DNA from: an uncultured Clostridia bacterium
GTDB lineage: Bacteria > Bacillota > Clostridia > Christensenellales > Aristaeellaceae
Assembly: GCA_934662505.1 (NCBI GenBank)
Contig: CAKUKE010000002.1
Span: forward strand, 1-64,000
DNA length: 64,000 bases
Direction: 5' to 3'
The notes under the pieces were generated by a model. The model saw only the letters and a program-made list of their open reading frames with translations. It searched no databases and had not been told where the DNA came from. Positions 32,777 through 40,333 of the stretch are shown one piece after another; the first letter of the stretch is position 1; the number at the start of each line of letters is the position of its first letter. A program made the translations under genes and the position numbers.

Positions 32777-33340
32777 ATGCTGAAGAAAATCTTTGCGCTT
32801 CTGCTGGCGCTGGCTCTTTTGACGGCGGGCGGAAATGCGCTGGCTGAACAGACGCTGGATTTCAACGGTGCTTTCACCATTACCTGCTCGGACAAATGGC
32901 AGCTGGATCGGGAATACGATGCGGAAAGCGCGACGGAGACGTTTGCGTGTCTGGGTGCGCTGGACACGGCGGCCTCCCGGATGGAGATCTGCGTGTACGA
33001 CGACCGGGCAAATTTTGAAGATTTTACCGTGCCCGACAAGGAATGCGCCGATTACTACGCCTATGTCAGTCAGGTATTTGCCGTCATTGAGGCGCGGGAG
33101 GATACGCGCGACTGCACGCTGGTGGGCAGTTGCCTCAGCGGCGACGGCAAGGCGAATTTTGTCATCGTGCGGGTGGACGACGGCGACGGCGGTTTTTATT
33201 ACGCAGATACTATGATCGGGGGCTGCACGCTGGCGCTGTACGGCTATTCCAGCTTGAGTCTGGTGGAGACGGGAGAACGTCAGCTGGCGGAAATCAAAAG
33301 CGTGATCGGCAGCATGACGTTTAACGACACCCTGTTTTAA
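32777..33340 (+). CDS. Secreted protein of unknown function
   Basis: The 187-residue product has a signal peptide (MLKKIFALLLALALLTAGGNALA, cleavage ~23). A mature domain follows with alternating beta strands (FNGAFTITCSDKW, FVIVRVDDGDGGFYYADTM) ending in IKSVIGSMTFNDTLF. This resembles small exported proteins that Clostridia encode in families; no enzyme motif is visible. GGAGG stands 10 bases before the ATG at 32777. It lies 22 bases before the next gene. Confidence 0.75.
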   Translation: MLKKIFALLLALALLTAGGNALAEQTLDFNGAFTITCSDKWQLDREYDAESATETFACLGALDTAASRMEICVYDDRANFEDFTVPDKECADYYAYVSQVFAVIEAREDTRDCTLVGSCLSGDGKANFVIVRVDDGDGGFYYADTMIGGCTLALYGYSSLSLVETGERQLAEIKSVIGSMTFNDTLF

Positions 33341-33362
33341 CGGACGAAGGGAAGGAAAAAAC

Positions 33363-33605
33363 ATGCGATGCAGCTGCCCCGTGTGCGGGGACTGGATGAT
33401 TCACTCCGAAGCGGCGTCCGCCTGCGTGTGCCCCACCTGCCTGCGCAGGTGCTCCGCGTGTCTCGGAACGGACAGCCTGCTGACCCGCGAGGCGATAGCG
33501 GCGCTCCGGGCGGGCAGGAATCCTCAGGAGGAACGGGAGATACAAAAGGATATGCGGGGCTTTGCGCCCGGCGAACGGGCGGAGGATGAAGAAACGTGGA
33601 TATGA
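33363..33605 (+). CDS. Small cysteine-rich zinc-ribbon protein
   Basis: The 80-residue protein has two zinc-ribbon-like clusters in its first 35 residues: CSCPVCGDW and CVCPTCLRRCSAC. A charged helical tail follows. It ends in an overlap with the AAA ATPase gene, so it could be its adaptor or substrate selector, but that is only inferred from position. Confidence 0.65.
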   Translation: MRCSCPVCGDWMIHSEAASACVCPTCLRRCSACLGTDSLLTREAIAALRAGRNPQEEREIQKDMRGFAPGERAEDEETWI

Positions 33606-34654
33606 ACCGGAAGGATGAGATCATCCGGCTGCAGAACGATCTGATGCAGGATATGCTGCGCCGCCAGTTCAAAAGCATTACCGACGATCTGTGGGGAAAA
33701 ATGCCGCAGGATACGCCGGAAAAAACGGGGGCGGGCGCTGCGTCCGGCGCAATCCGAAAGACGGCGGTGGAAGCGGAGCAGCCTGCGCAGGAAAACGAAC
33801 CGGCGGAGGCGCCTGAGAAGCTGGAGGATCTGCTGGCGGAACTGAACGGTTATATCGGGCTGGACACGGTCAAGGCTGAAGTAAACAGTCTGGTCAACTG
33901 GATACAGGTCTGCAAGGCACGGGGAGAAAGCGGACTCCCGACGCCGGCGTTGTCCCTGCACATGGTGTTTTCAGGCAACCCCGGTACGGGTAAAACCATG
34001 ATCGCCCGGCTGATGGCGCGCATTTATAAAACGCTTGGCGTGCTCAGCAAGGGGCAGCTGGTAGAGGTGGATCGCTCCGGTCTGGTGGCGGGATACGTGG
34101 GACAGACCGCCGGCAAGACCCGGGAGGTCATTGAGAAAGCGCTGGGCGGCGTGCTGTTCATCGACGAGGCCTATGCGCTGGTGGGCAAGGGAGAAAACGA
34201 TTACGGACAGGAAGCGGTCGATACCCTGCTCAAGGCGATGGAGGACAACCGGGACGATCTGGTGGTGATCGTCGCCGGGTATACGGAACTGATGACGGGT
34301 TTTGTGCATTCAAACCCCGGGCTGGAATCCCGTTTCAACCGCTTTATTCATTTTCCGGATTATACGGTGGACGAAATGCTGGCCATCTTCCGCATGCGCT
34401 GCGAAAAGTCGGGCTATGCGCTGGATGACGGGGCGCAGGACGCGCTGCGGGACATTCTGACCCGAAAGAGCGCGGACGTCCGGGGCTTTGGCAACGCCCG
34501 GGGCGTGCGCAACCTGTTTGAGACGGCTATCGCCCGTCAGGCGGACAGGCTGGCGGCAGAAAAGGGCGCGCTGGATCGGGAACGGCTGATGCGCATTACC
34601 CGGGAGGATCTGCGCAAGGCGTCCGGCGTGGCGGAAGACGGGGACACGGAATAA
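33596..34654 (+). CDS. AAA+ ATPase of the CbbX/SpoVK type
   Basis: The 352-residue protein has a ~85-residue variable N-terminus, then a CbbX/SpoVK AAA module: LNGYIGLDTVKAEVNSLVNW, Walker A FSGNPGTGKTMIA, the pore-loop region SGLVAGYVGQTAGKT, Walker B GGVLFIDEAYAL, sensor/arginine finger VHSNPGLESRFNRFI, and a lid with RGFGNARGVRNLFE. Such ATPases remodel partner proteins. The GTG at 33596 has GGAGG 10 bases upstream; the ATG at 33602 overlaps the previous stop as ATGA. Either start is possible. Confidence 0.88.
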   Translation: MDMNRKDEIIRLQNDLMQDMLRRQFKSITDDLWGKMPQDTPEKTGAGAASGAIRKTAVEAEQPAQENEPAEAPEKLEDLLAELNGYIGLDTVKAEVNSLVNWIQVCKARGESGLPTPALSLHMVFSGNPGTGKTMIARLMARIYKTLGVLSKGQLVEVDRSGLVAGYVGQTAGKTREVIEKALGGVLFIDEAYALVGKGENDYGQEAVDTLLKAMEDNRDDLVVIVAGYTELMTGFVHSNPGLESRFNRFIHFPDYTVDEMLAIFRMRCEKSGYALDDGAQDALRDILTRKSADVRGFGNARGVRNLFETAIARQADRLAAEKGALDRERLMRITREDLRKASGVAEDGDTE

Positions 34655-34682
34655 AAAAGACATGGATGCAGGAGGTTGCAAT

Positions 34683-35873
34683 ATGCTTCGCATCGGACAG
34701 TTTACAGACACTTTTTTGCCGGTGGTGGACGGCGTGGGGCGCGTGGCGGTGGCCTATGCGGAAACGCTGTGCAAAATGGGGCATCAGGTGACGGTGGTAT
34801 CGCCCATGTACGACACGGGCTATCGGGGCGGCTATCCCTATGAGCTGGTGGATTTTCAGGGCATGACCGTGCCGGGCAACAAGCAGTACCGCACCGGCGA
34901 AGCAAACTGGGACAGTCATTACCGGGAGCGGATGCGCATGGTGCAGCTGGATATCGCCCACGCCCACAGCCCGTTTACCGCGGGGTCGGAGGCGCTGCGG
35001 GCGGCGGTGCGGCGGAAAATTCCTCTTGTGGGCACCTTTCATTCCAAATACTATGACGATTTTCTCAAAGCGACCAAGTCTGAAAAAATGGCGCGCCTTG
35101 GTGTGAAGGTGGTGGTGGACTTCTATCGCCGCTGCGACGATGTGTGGGCGGTAGGGAAAAACACCGCCGACGTGCTCCATTCCTACGGGTATGACGGCGA
35201 CATTCAGGTCATGCCCAACGGGGTGAACATCCGTCAGCTCAATCCGGATTATATCCGGGAGGCGCGTCGGCGTTTCGAGGTGGCGGAGAACGTGCCGGTG
35301 CTCCTGTTTGTCGGGCAGATCAACTGGAAAAAGAATATCCGCCGCGTGCTGGAGGCCTGTGCACTGCTGAAAAAGCAGGGGCGCTCCTTCCGGCTGCTGC
35401 TGGCGGGGCAGGGGCCTGATGCCGCGGAAATACAGCACACCATTGAAAGCATGAATCTGACGGGCTGCGCCCGGCTGATCGGCCATCAGACGGACGTGCG
35501 CATTCTGGACGGGCTGTACTGTCTGGCGTCCCTGTTTGTATTTCCGTCTCTGTATGATAACGCGCCCATGGTGGTGCGGGAGGCGGCGGCCATGGGAACG
35601 CCCTCGGTGATGGTGCGGGGCAGCAGCGCAGCGGAGATCATCCGGGATCGGGAAAACGGCTATCTGTGCGAGGACGACCCCGCGGATCTGGCGCGCGTAC
35701 TGACGGAGGCGCTGGCGGATGATGAGGCGCGGCGGCGCGTGGGCAAAGCGGCGCAGGATACCATTCCCGTACCGTGGGACGAGGTGCTGAAAACAGCTGT
35801 GAGCCGCTATGAGTACCTGATCGACATGAACAAAATGGGCGAACTGAAAAAGAAATACATCCGTCTGGTCTGA
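34683..35873 (+). CDS. Family 4 glycosyltransferase
   Basis: The 396-residue GT-B enzyme starts RIGQFTDTFLPVVDGVGRV, a glycine-rich acceptor loop shared with 1,2-diacylglycerol and mannosyl GT4 enzymes. It has the donor-site sequences VMPNGVNIRQ and LLFVGQINWKKNIRRVLEA, and the EX7E region FPSLYDNAPMVVREAAAMGT. It may glycosylate a membrane lipid or polysaccharide precursor in the cytosol. The ATG at 34683 follows AGGAGG. A long hairpin terminator follows. Confidence 0.9.
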   Translation: MLRIGQFTDTFLPVVDGVGRVAVAYAETLCKMGHQVTVVSPMYDTGYRGGYPYELVDFQGMTVPGNKQYRTGEANWDSHYRERMRMVQLDIAHAHSPFTAGSEALRAAVRRKIPLVGTFHSKYYDDFLKATKSEKMARLGVKVVVDFYRRCDDVWAVGKNTADVLHSYGYDGDIQVMPNGVNIRQLNPDYIREARRRFEVAENVPVLLFVGQINWKKNIRRVLEACALLKKQGRSFRLLLAGQGPDAAEIQHTIESMNLTGCARLIGHQTDVRILDGLYCLASLFVFPSLYDNAPMVVREAAAMGTPSVMVRGSSAAEIIRDRENGYLCEDDPADLARVLTEALADDEARRRVGKAAQDTIPVPWDEVLKTAVSRYEYLIDMNKMGELKKKYIRLV

Positions 35874-35900
35874 TGCCATCGTCCTGATACAAATGACAAT

Positions 35901-35966
35901 AAAACGCGAAAATTTGTGACAAAACGTACCATATGTGCGACAAAATGTCACTTTCGCGTTTTTTTG
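35901..35966 (+). terminator. Long two-part hairpin terminator after the glycosyltransferase gene
   Basis: The outer stem AACGCGAAA (35903-35911) pairs with TTTCGCGTT (35952-35960), then a T run. The inner stem GTGACA (35916-35921) pairs with TGTCAC (35946-35951). The apical loop contains CGTACCATATGTGCGACAAA, a partial repeat of the GTGACAAAA arm. Confidence 0.75.
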
Positions 35967-35967
35967 T

Positions 35968-35996
35968 TTGACGGACGGGTCGTTATGTGGTATGGT
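35968..35996 (+). promoter_or_regulatory. Promoter of the oxidoreductase gene
   Basis: TTGACG (35968-35973) and TATGGT (35991-35996) with a 17-base spacer, directly behind the upstream terminator. Confidence 0.65.
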
Positions 35997-36056
35997 ACGG
36001 GGGGCACACAAGAGGATAAAAATAATGCAGGAATATGAAAAACTGAGGTGATTTGT

Positions 36057-37103
36057 ATGACGAATTGGGCGTTGATCGGTTACGGCGGTATGGGCGGCTG
36101 GCATGTGGAACGGCTGCGCTCCATGCCTGAGGATTTTCACATTTGCGGCGTATACGACATCAATCCCGCGCGGAATGAGGCGGCGCGCGCCAACGGTCTG
36201 CATGCCTACGACACGCTGGAGCAGCTGCTGGCGGATGAAGCGGTCGAGCTGGTGACGCTGGCCGTTCCCAACGACTTCCACCGTCCGCTGGCCATTGCGT
36301 GCATGCGGGCAGGTAAAAATGTCATCAGCGAAAAGCCTGTCACCCTGTCCAGCACGGATCTGCAGGCCATGATCGACGTGTCCATTGAAACGGGCAAGGT
36401 GTTTTCCGTGCATCAGAACCGCCGGTGGGACGAGGACTACCTCAGCATCAAAAAGATTTACGATGAAAACATGCTGGGGCCGGTGTTCAACATCGAATCC
36501 CGGGTGCATGGCTCCCGCGGCGTGCCCGGTGACTGGCGCAATAAGGCGCTCAAGGGCGGCGGCATGATTCTGGACTGGGGTGTGCACATGATTGATCAGA
36601 TGCTCCAGCTGGTGAATGAGGACGTGGTGTCCGTGTTCTGTACGGTGACCCATGTGACCAATGATGAGGTGGACGACGGCTTTTCCACCGTGCTGACCTT
36701 TGCCAGCGGCCTGACCGGGCGCATTGAGGTGGGCACCAGCAACTTTATCAATCTGCCCCGCTGGTATATGCAGGGTCAGAACGGTACCGCCGTGGTGCGG
36801 GATTGGGATATGAGCGGCGAGATTGTGAAGGTGTCCGACTGGGAAAAGCGGGACGCGGTGCCCGTGGTGACCGCCGCCGGTCTGACCAAGACCATGGCGC
36901 CCCGGACGGAAGAAACGATCAAGCATTACCCGCTGCCTCGCGTGGAGAGCGATGTGCGCGACTATTACCGCAATATCGCCAAGGCCATCCGTGGGGAAGA
37001 AAAGCAGATCGTGACCCATCCCCAGATGATGCGGGTGATGAAGGTGATGGAGGCCATGTTCCGCTCCGCAGAAATGAACGAAGTGGTGCACAGCCGTATC
37101 TGA
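36057..37103 (+). CDS. Gfo/Idh/MocA family NAD(P)-dependent oxidoreductase
   Basis: The 348-residue protein has an N-terminal Rossmann fold (WALIGYGGMGGWHVERL; VTLAVPNDFHRPLAIACM) with the family lysine motif NVISEKPVTLS (EKP ~97-99). The C-terminal substrate domain has GDWRNKALKGGGMILDWGVH, holding the usual aspartate/histidine pair. Substrate is probably a sugar or inositol derivative. The ATG at 36057 follows GAGGTGA; an in-frame GTG three codons earlier is possible. Own promoter and terminator, so monocistronic. Confidence 0.92.
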   Translation: MTNWALIGYGGMGGWHVERLRSMPEDFHICGVYDINPARNEAARANGLHAYDTLEQLLADEAVELVTLAVPNDFHRPLAIACMRAGKNVISEKPVTLSSTDLQAMIDVSIETGKVFSVHQNRRWDEDYLSIKKIYDENMLGPVFNIESRVHGSRGVPGDWRNKALKGGGMILDWGVHMIDQMLQLVNEDVVSVFCTVTHVTNDEVDDGFSTVLTFASGLTGRIEVGTSNFINLPRWYMQGQNGTAVVRDWDMSGEIVKVSDWEKRDAVPVVTAAGLTKTMAPRTEETIKHYPLPRVESDVRDYYRNIAKAIRGEEKQIVTHPQMMRVMKVMEAMFRSAEMNEVVHSRI

Positions 37104-37113
37104 AGCCTTTGCA

Positions 37114-37144
37114 GCCGTCGGACAGACCGTCCGGCGGCTTTTTT
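37114..37144 (+). terminator. Terminator after the oxidoreductase gene
   Basis: GCCGTCGGAC (37114-37123) pairs with GTCCGGCGGC (37129-37138) with one G-T pair, then six T. Confidence 0.85.
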
Positions 37145-37230
37145 GCTGCCTGCGGGAAGAAAAACGCGGGGGAGAGCGTTCTTAAGATGAGCATCGAACA
37201 GGTCAGAAGAGGAAGGAAGGGGTCTGGAAA

Positions 37231-37971
37231 ATGAAAGGGAAGAAAATCGCTGCGCTTTTTTGCACCGTCGTACTGCTGGGGGCATGGGGCGTCTGCCCGG
37301 CTCAGGCTGAGGAGACGTTCGTGCCGAAAGACGAAGGCCGCGTTCAGCTGCTGGTAACCTGTCTGGAGGCGGAGAGCGTTTTGTCCGGCGAGTGGAGGAC
37401 GCCCGAGACGCGGTATATCAACGTAGAAAAACCGCTGCAGCTGCTGGGCGAACGGCTGGATAACCGGCTGGGCGCCATGACGGATGAAAACCTTCAGGTA
37501 TGGCCGGCCGGCCTGTTTTTGTACGGTGGAGAGGACGATTGGACGGAGCTTGCCTTTTCCAGGGACGGCGCGCCCCTTGTGTGCCGGGAAGGACAGGTGT
37601 TTGCCGGCGGAGCGGGTTATGACACGCTGTATCAGACGGCTGCCCGGGCGCTGGGATATGCGCCGGGCAAACTGGATTTTCTGGGAAAGAAGCTTGTCCG
37701 CGCGGAGCTGGAAGGGGCGCTTGGCAAAGCGGAGGTAGAGGACAGCGCAGCGCTGGAGGAATTGACCGATCTGCTTGCGGCGCTGGACGGGAATATGAGT
37801 GGAGCAGGCTGCCCCTTTGCATCGGTGCTGCGGCTGACCTTTGAAGATGGCGCAACGGCGGAAATGATGCTGGCCGCGGACGGATGCGACGTGCTGTTCT
37901 ATCATGGCGGCTGCTTCCGCTACGCCGGTCAGGAAGCGCTGCTGACGCTGCTGGGCGTGGAGCAGCCGTGA
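37231..37971 (+). CDS. Secreted protein of unknown function
   Basis: The 246-residue product has a signal peptide (KGKKIAALFCTVVLLGAWG...AQA, ~26 residues) and a mature domain with no recognised motif. A middle segment (FLYGGEDDWTELAFSRDGAP) and the C-terminus (VLFYHGGCFRYAGQEALLTL) look like a compact beta-rich fold. It stands alone between two terminators. GAAGGAAGGGG precedes the ATG. Confidence 0.7.
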   Translation: MKGKKIAALFCTVVLLGAWGVCPAQAEETFVPKDEGRVQLLVTCLEAESVLSGEWRTPETRYINVEKPLQLLGERLDNRLGAMTDENLQVWPAGLFLYGGEDDWTELAFSRDGAPLVCREGQVFAGGAGYDTLYQTAARALGYAPGKLDFLGKKLVRAELEGALGKAEVEDSAALEELTDLLAALDGNMSGAGCPFASVLRLTFEDGATAEMMLAADGCDVLFYHGGCFRYAGQEALLTLLGVEQP

Positions 37972-38094
37972 AGGTGAAACAAAATCGGCGCAGGCGGGAG
38001 CGTATGGGCAATCGTTCTGCAAATCTGCACCAGAGGACGGAAACAGAACGGTGCTGCGGACGGTTCGATGCGGATCGCGGTAAAACAGCATAAG

Positions 38095-38140
38095 AAAACG
38101 GCGATGCGCGAAGCCTGAGCGGGTGGCATCGCCGTTTTTT
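38095..38140 (+). terminator. Strong terminator ahead of plsX
   Basis: AAAACGGCGATGC (38095-38107) pairs perfectly with GCATCGCCGTTTT (38126-38138), a 13-bp stem that runs into a T tract. Confidence 0.9.
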
Positions 38141-38258
38141 GCTGCATGCAGGCCACACGGAAAAGTGAACCGCCGCATGTCCCGTCCATAGAATAGAATA
38201 AAAAAACGTTTTGCACAGTCAACGGCCGACGCGGAAGCGGACGAAAAGCGCCGGATGC

Positions 38259-38287
38259 TTGCCAACACTGCCGAATTATGTTATAAT
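38259..38287 (+). promoter_or_regulatory. Promoter of plsX
   Basis: TTGCCA (38259-38264) and TATAAT (38282-38287) separated by 17 bases. I see no FapR-type operator that I could vouch for. Confidence 0.8.
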
Positions 38288-38318
38288 GATACGAATTTTT
38301 TCGGGAGGGCGGATCATC

Positions 38319-39332
38319 ATGCCTCACATTTATCTGGACGCCATGGGCGGCGATAACGCCCCGGCCTGTACGGTAGCGGGCGCACTGGAAGCGCTGCGGC
38401 TGAATTCGGAACTGAAGGTGACGCTGGCCGGAGTGCTGGACGAAATAAAGCCCCTGCTGACCGGCGCTGAGGATGTAATGGAGCGCATTGTGCTGGCGGA
38501 TACGCCGGAGGTGATCACCAACCACGACGCGCCCGTGATGGCGGTTCGGCAGAAAAAGCAGTCTGCCATCGTGCAGGGCATGCTGGCCGTACGGGACGGC
38601 GCGGCGGATGGCTTTGTGTCCGCAGGCTCTACCGGCGCAGTGCTGGCCGGCGGCATGTTCCGTCTGGGCAGGCTGCCGGGGGTGGAACGTCCTGCGCTGG
38701 CGCCGCTTCTGCCCAACGGGAAAGACTTTTTCTGCCTGATCGACTGCGGCGCCAATGTGGACAGCCTGCCGGAGTATCTGCCCCAGTTCGGCGTGATGGG
38801 CGCGGCCTATATGCGTCTGGTGCGCGGCATGGACGATCCGCGGGTGGGGCTGGTCAACATCGGCGCAGAGGCGGAAAAGGGCAACGCGCTGGTCAAGGCG
38901 GCCTATCCCCTCATGGAAAAAGCACCCTTCCGCTTTGTGGGCAACGTGGAGGGACGGGATATTACCGCGGACGTGGCGGACGTGGTGGTCTGCGACGGCT
39001 TCTACGGCAACCTGATTTTGAAATTCATGGAAGGCGTGGCGGGTACGTTGCTGGGCATGATCAAGACCGAACTGATGGCGGACCCCCGCTCCAAGTTGGG
39101 TGCACTGCTGGCCAAGCCCGCGTTTCGGCGCGTGAAGAAGACCATGGATTATACCGAAGTGGGCGGCGCGCCGCTGCTGGGCGTGAACGGCGTGGTGGTC
39201 AAGGCGCACGGCTCCAGCAACGCCCATGCCATCGCCTGTGCCATTCGTCAGGCGGTGCTGATGGCGGAGAAAAAGGTGCCCCAGACCATCGGCGGTGAGA
39301 TCGCCCGTCTGACCGGCGCTGAAAACAACTGA
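38319..39332 (+). CDS. plsX: Phosphate acyltransferase PlsX
   Basis: PlsX makes acyl-phosphate from acyl-ACP for phospholipid synthesis. The 337-residue protein begins MPHIYLDAMGGDNAPACTV, with SAIVQGMLAVRDGAADGFVS, GSTGAVLAGGMFRLG, IDCGANVDSLPEYLPQFG and CDGFYGNLILKFMEG. The ATG at 38319 follows GGGAGGGCGG and fits family length; the frame is open 36 codons upstream across the promoter. acpP follows after 20 bases. Confidence 0.96.
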   Translation: MPHIYLDAMGGDNAPACTVAGALEALRLNSELKVTLAGVLDEIKPLLTGAEDVMERIVLADTPEVITNHDAPVMAVRQKKQSAIVQGMLAVRDGAADGFVSAGSTGAVLAGGMFRLGRLPGVERPALAPLLPNGKDFFCLIDCGANVDSLPEYLPQFGVMGAAYMRLVRGMDDPRVGLVNIGAEAEKGNALVKAAYPLMEKAPFRFVGNVEGRDITADVADVVVCDGFYGNLILKFMEGVAGTLLGMIKTELMADPRSKLGALLAKPAFRRVKKTMDYTEVGGAPLLGVNGVVVKAHGSSNAHAIACAIRQAVLMAEKKVPQTIGGEIARLTGAENN

Positions 39333-39352
39333 TTTTTAAGGAGGAAAAAACG

Positions 39353-39592
39353 ATGAGCCAGACTGTGATGGAAAAAGTTGCTGAAATGATCGCAAAGCAG
39401 CTGAAGGTGGATAAGAGCGAAGTGACCGCTGATAAGCGGCTGCTGGAAGACCTGAAGGCCGACAGCGCCAACGTGATGGTCATGATCATGGACATGGAAG
39501 ATCAGTTTGATCTGACGGTGGAGGATGAGGCCATCAACACCCTCAAGACCGTGGGCGATGTGGTCAAGTACATCGAAGCGCATCAGAACTGA
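39353..39592 (+). CDS. acpP: Acyl carrier protein
   Basis: The 79-residue acidic helical bundle carries the growing acyl chain on phosphopantetheine. The attachment serine is S38 in LKADSANVMVMIMDMEDQF. The motif reads DSA where nearly all AcpP proteins have DSL. The remaining helices (LTVEDEAINTLKTVGDVV) are normal. CoaD and CoaBC in this window supply the prosthetic group. It follows plsX as in other Bacillota, but fabD and fabG are absent between them. Confidence 0.93.
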   Translation: MSQTVMEKVAEMIAKQLKVDKSEVTADKRLLEDLKADSANVMVMIMDMEDQFDLTVEDEAINTLKTVGDVVKYIEAHQN

Positions 39593-39603
39593 GGCTTCAC
39601 ACG

Positions 39604-39640
39604 CTGCGGCGCGCCTGCAAAGGGCGCGTCGCGGTTTTGG
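39604..39640 (+). terminator. Possible terminator/attenuator between acpP and rnc
   Basis: GCGGCGCGCC and GGGCGCGTCGC form a GC-rich imperfect stem around TGCAAA, followed by GGTTTT. The T run is short, so partial readthrough into rnc is likely. Confidence 0.45.
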
Positions 39641-39661
39641 CATGTAAAGGATGAGGAGCGC

Positions 39662-40333
39662 ATGAACGAACTGACGGCGCGGCTGGGCTATGCATTTCAA
39701 AATGAAAAACTGCTCCGGCAGGCGCTGACCCACCCCTCCATGGGCGAGGAAAACAATCAGCGGCTGGAGTTTCTGGGCGACGCGGTGCTGGAAATGTGTA
39801 TCAGCGACCGCATTTTTGCGTTATGCCCGGAACTGCACGAGGGAAAAATGACCGCCCTCCGGCAGCGGCTGGTGTGCGAAGACGCACTGTACCATGTGGC
39901 GCAGCGGGTCGGTCTGCAGGACGCGCTGCGGATGGACAGGGGCTGCGAAGGCGAAGGGGGTCGGGATAAGCCCAGCATTCTTTCCGATGCAATGGAAGCG
40001 GTGCTGGCAGCGGTTTATCTGGACGGCGGACTGGCTGCGGCCGACGGGGTGATCCGGCGCTTCTGGCCGGATGAGGAGATTTTGAGAAAACCCGAGCCGG
40101 ACGCCAAATCCGCACTGCAGGAATATACGCAGCCCCGTCTGGGCGTGACGCCCCGGTACGTGCTGCTGGAAGAAAGCGGCCCCGCCCACGACCGGCATTT
40201 CGTGTGCGCCGTGCTCCTGTCCGACACTGAATATGCGCGCGCTGAGGGCGCCAGCAAGAAAAAGGCGGAACAGGCGGCGGCGCGGCTGGCGCTTGAAAAA
40301 CTGACGAAGACACGGGGGACAGATCCTGCATGA
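39662..40333 (+). CDS. rnc: Ribonuclease III
   Basis: RNase III cleaves double-stranded RNA such as rRNA precursors. The 223-residue protein has the catalytic domain with NQRLEFLGDAVLEM (signature) and DAMEAVLAAVYLDGG with the metal-binding acidic residues. The C-terminal dsRBD (~148-220) runs from DAKSALQEYTQ to GASKKKAEQAAARLALEKL. It overlaps smc by four bases. Confidence 0.96.
   Translation: MNELTARLGYAFQNEKLLRQALTHPSMGEENNQRLEFLGDAVLEMCISDRIFALCPELHEGKMTALRQRLVCEDALYHVAQRVGLQDALRMDRGCEGEGGRDKPSILSDAMEAVLAAVYLDGGLAAADGVIRRFWPDEEILRKPEPDAKSALQEYTQPRLGVTPRYVLLEESGPAHDRHFVCAVLLSDTEYARAEGASKKKAEQAAARLALEKLTKTRGTDPA

Noticed and set aside
37968..38093. A 41-codon arginine-rich frame overlapping the end of the secreted protein gene
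   Set aside because: It starts on an overlapping GTG without a separate ribosome binding site and has low-complexity composition; more likely chance.
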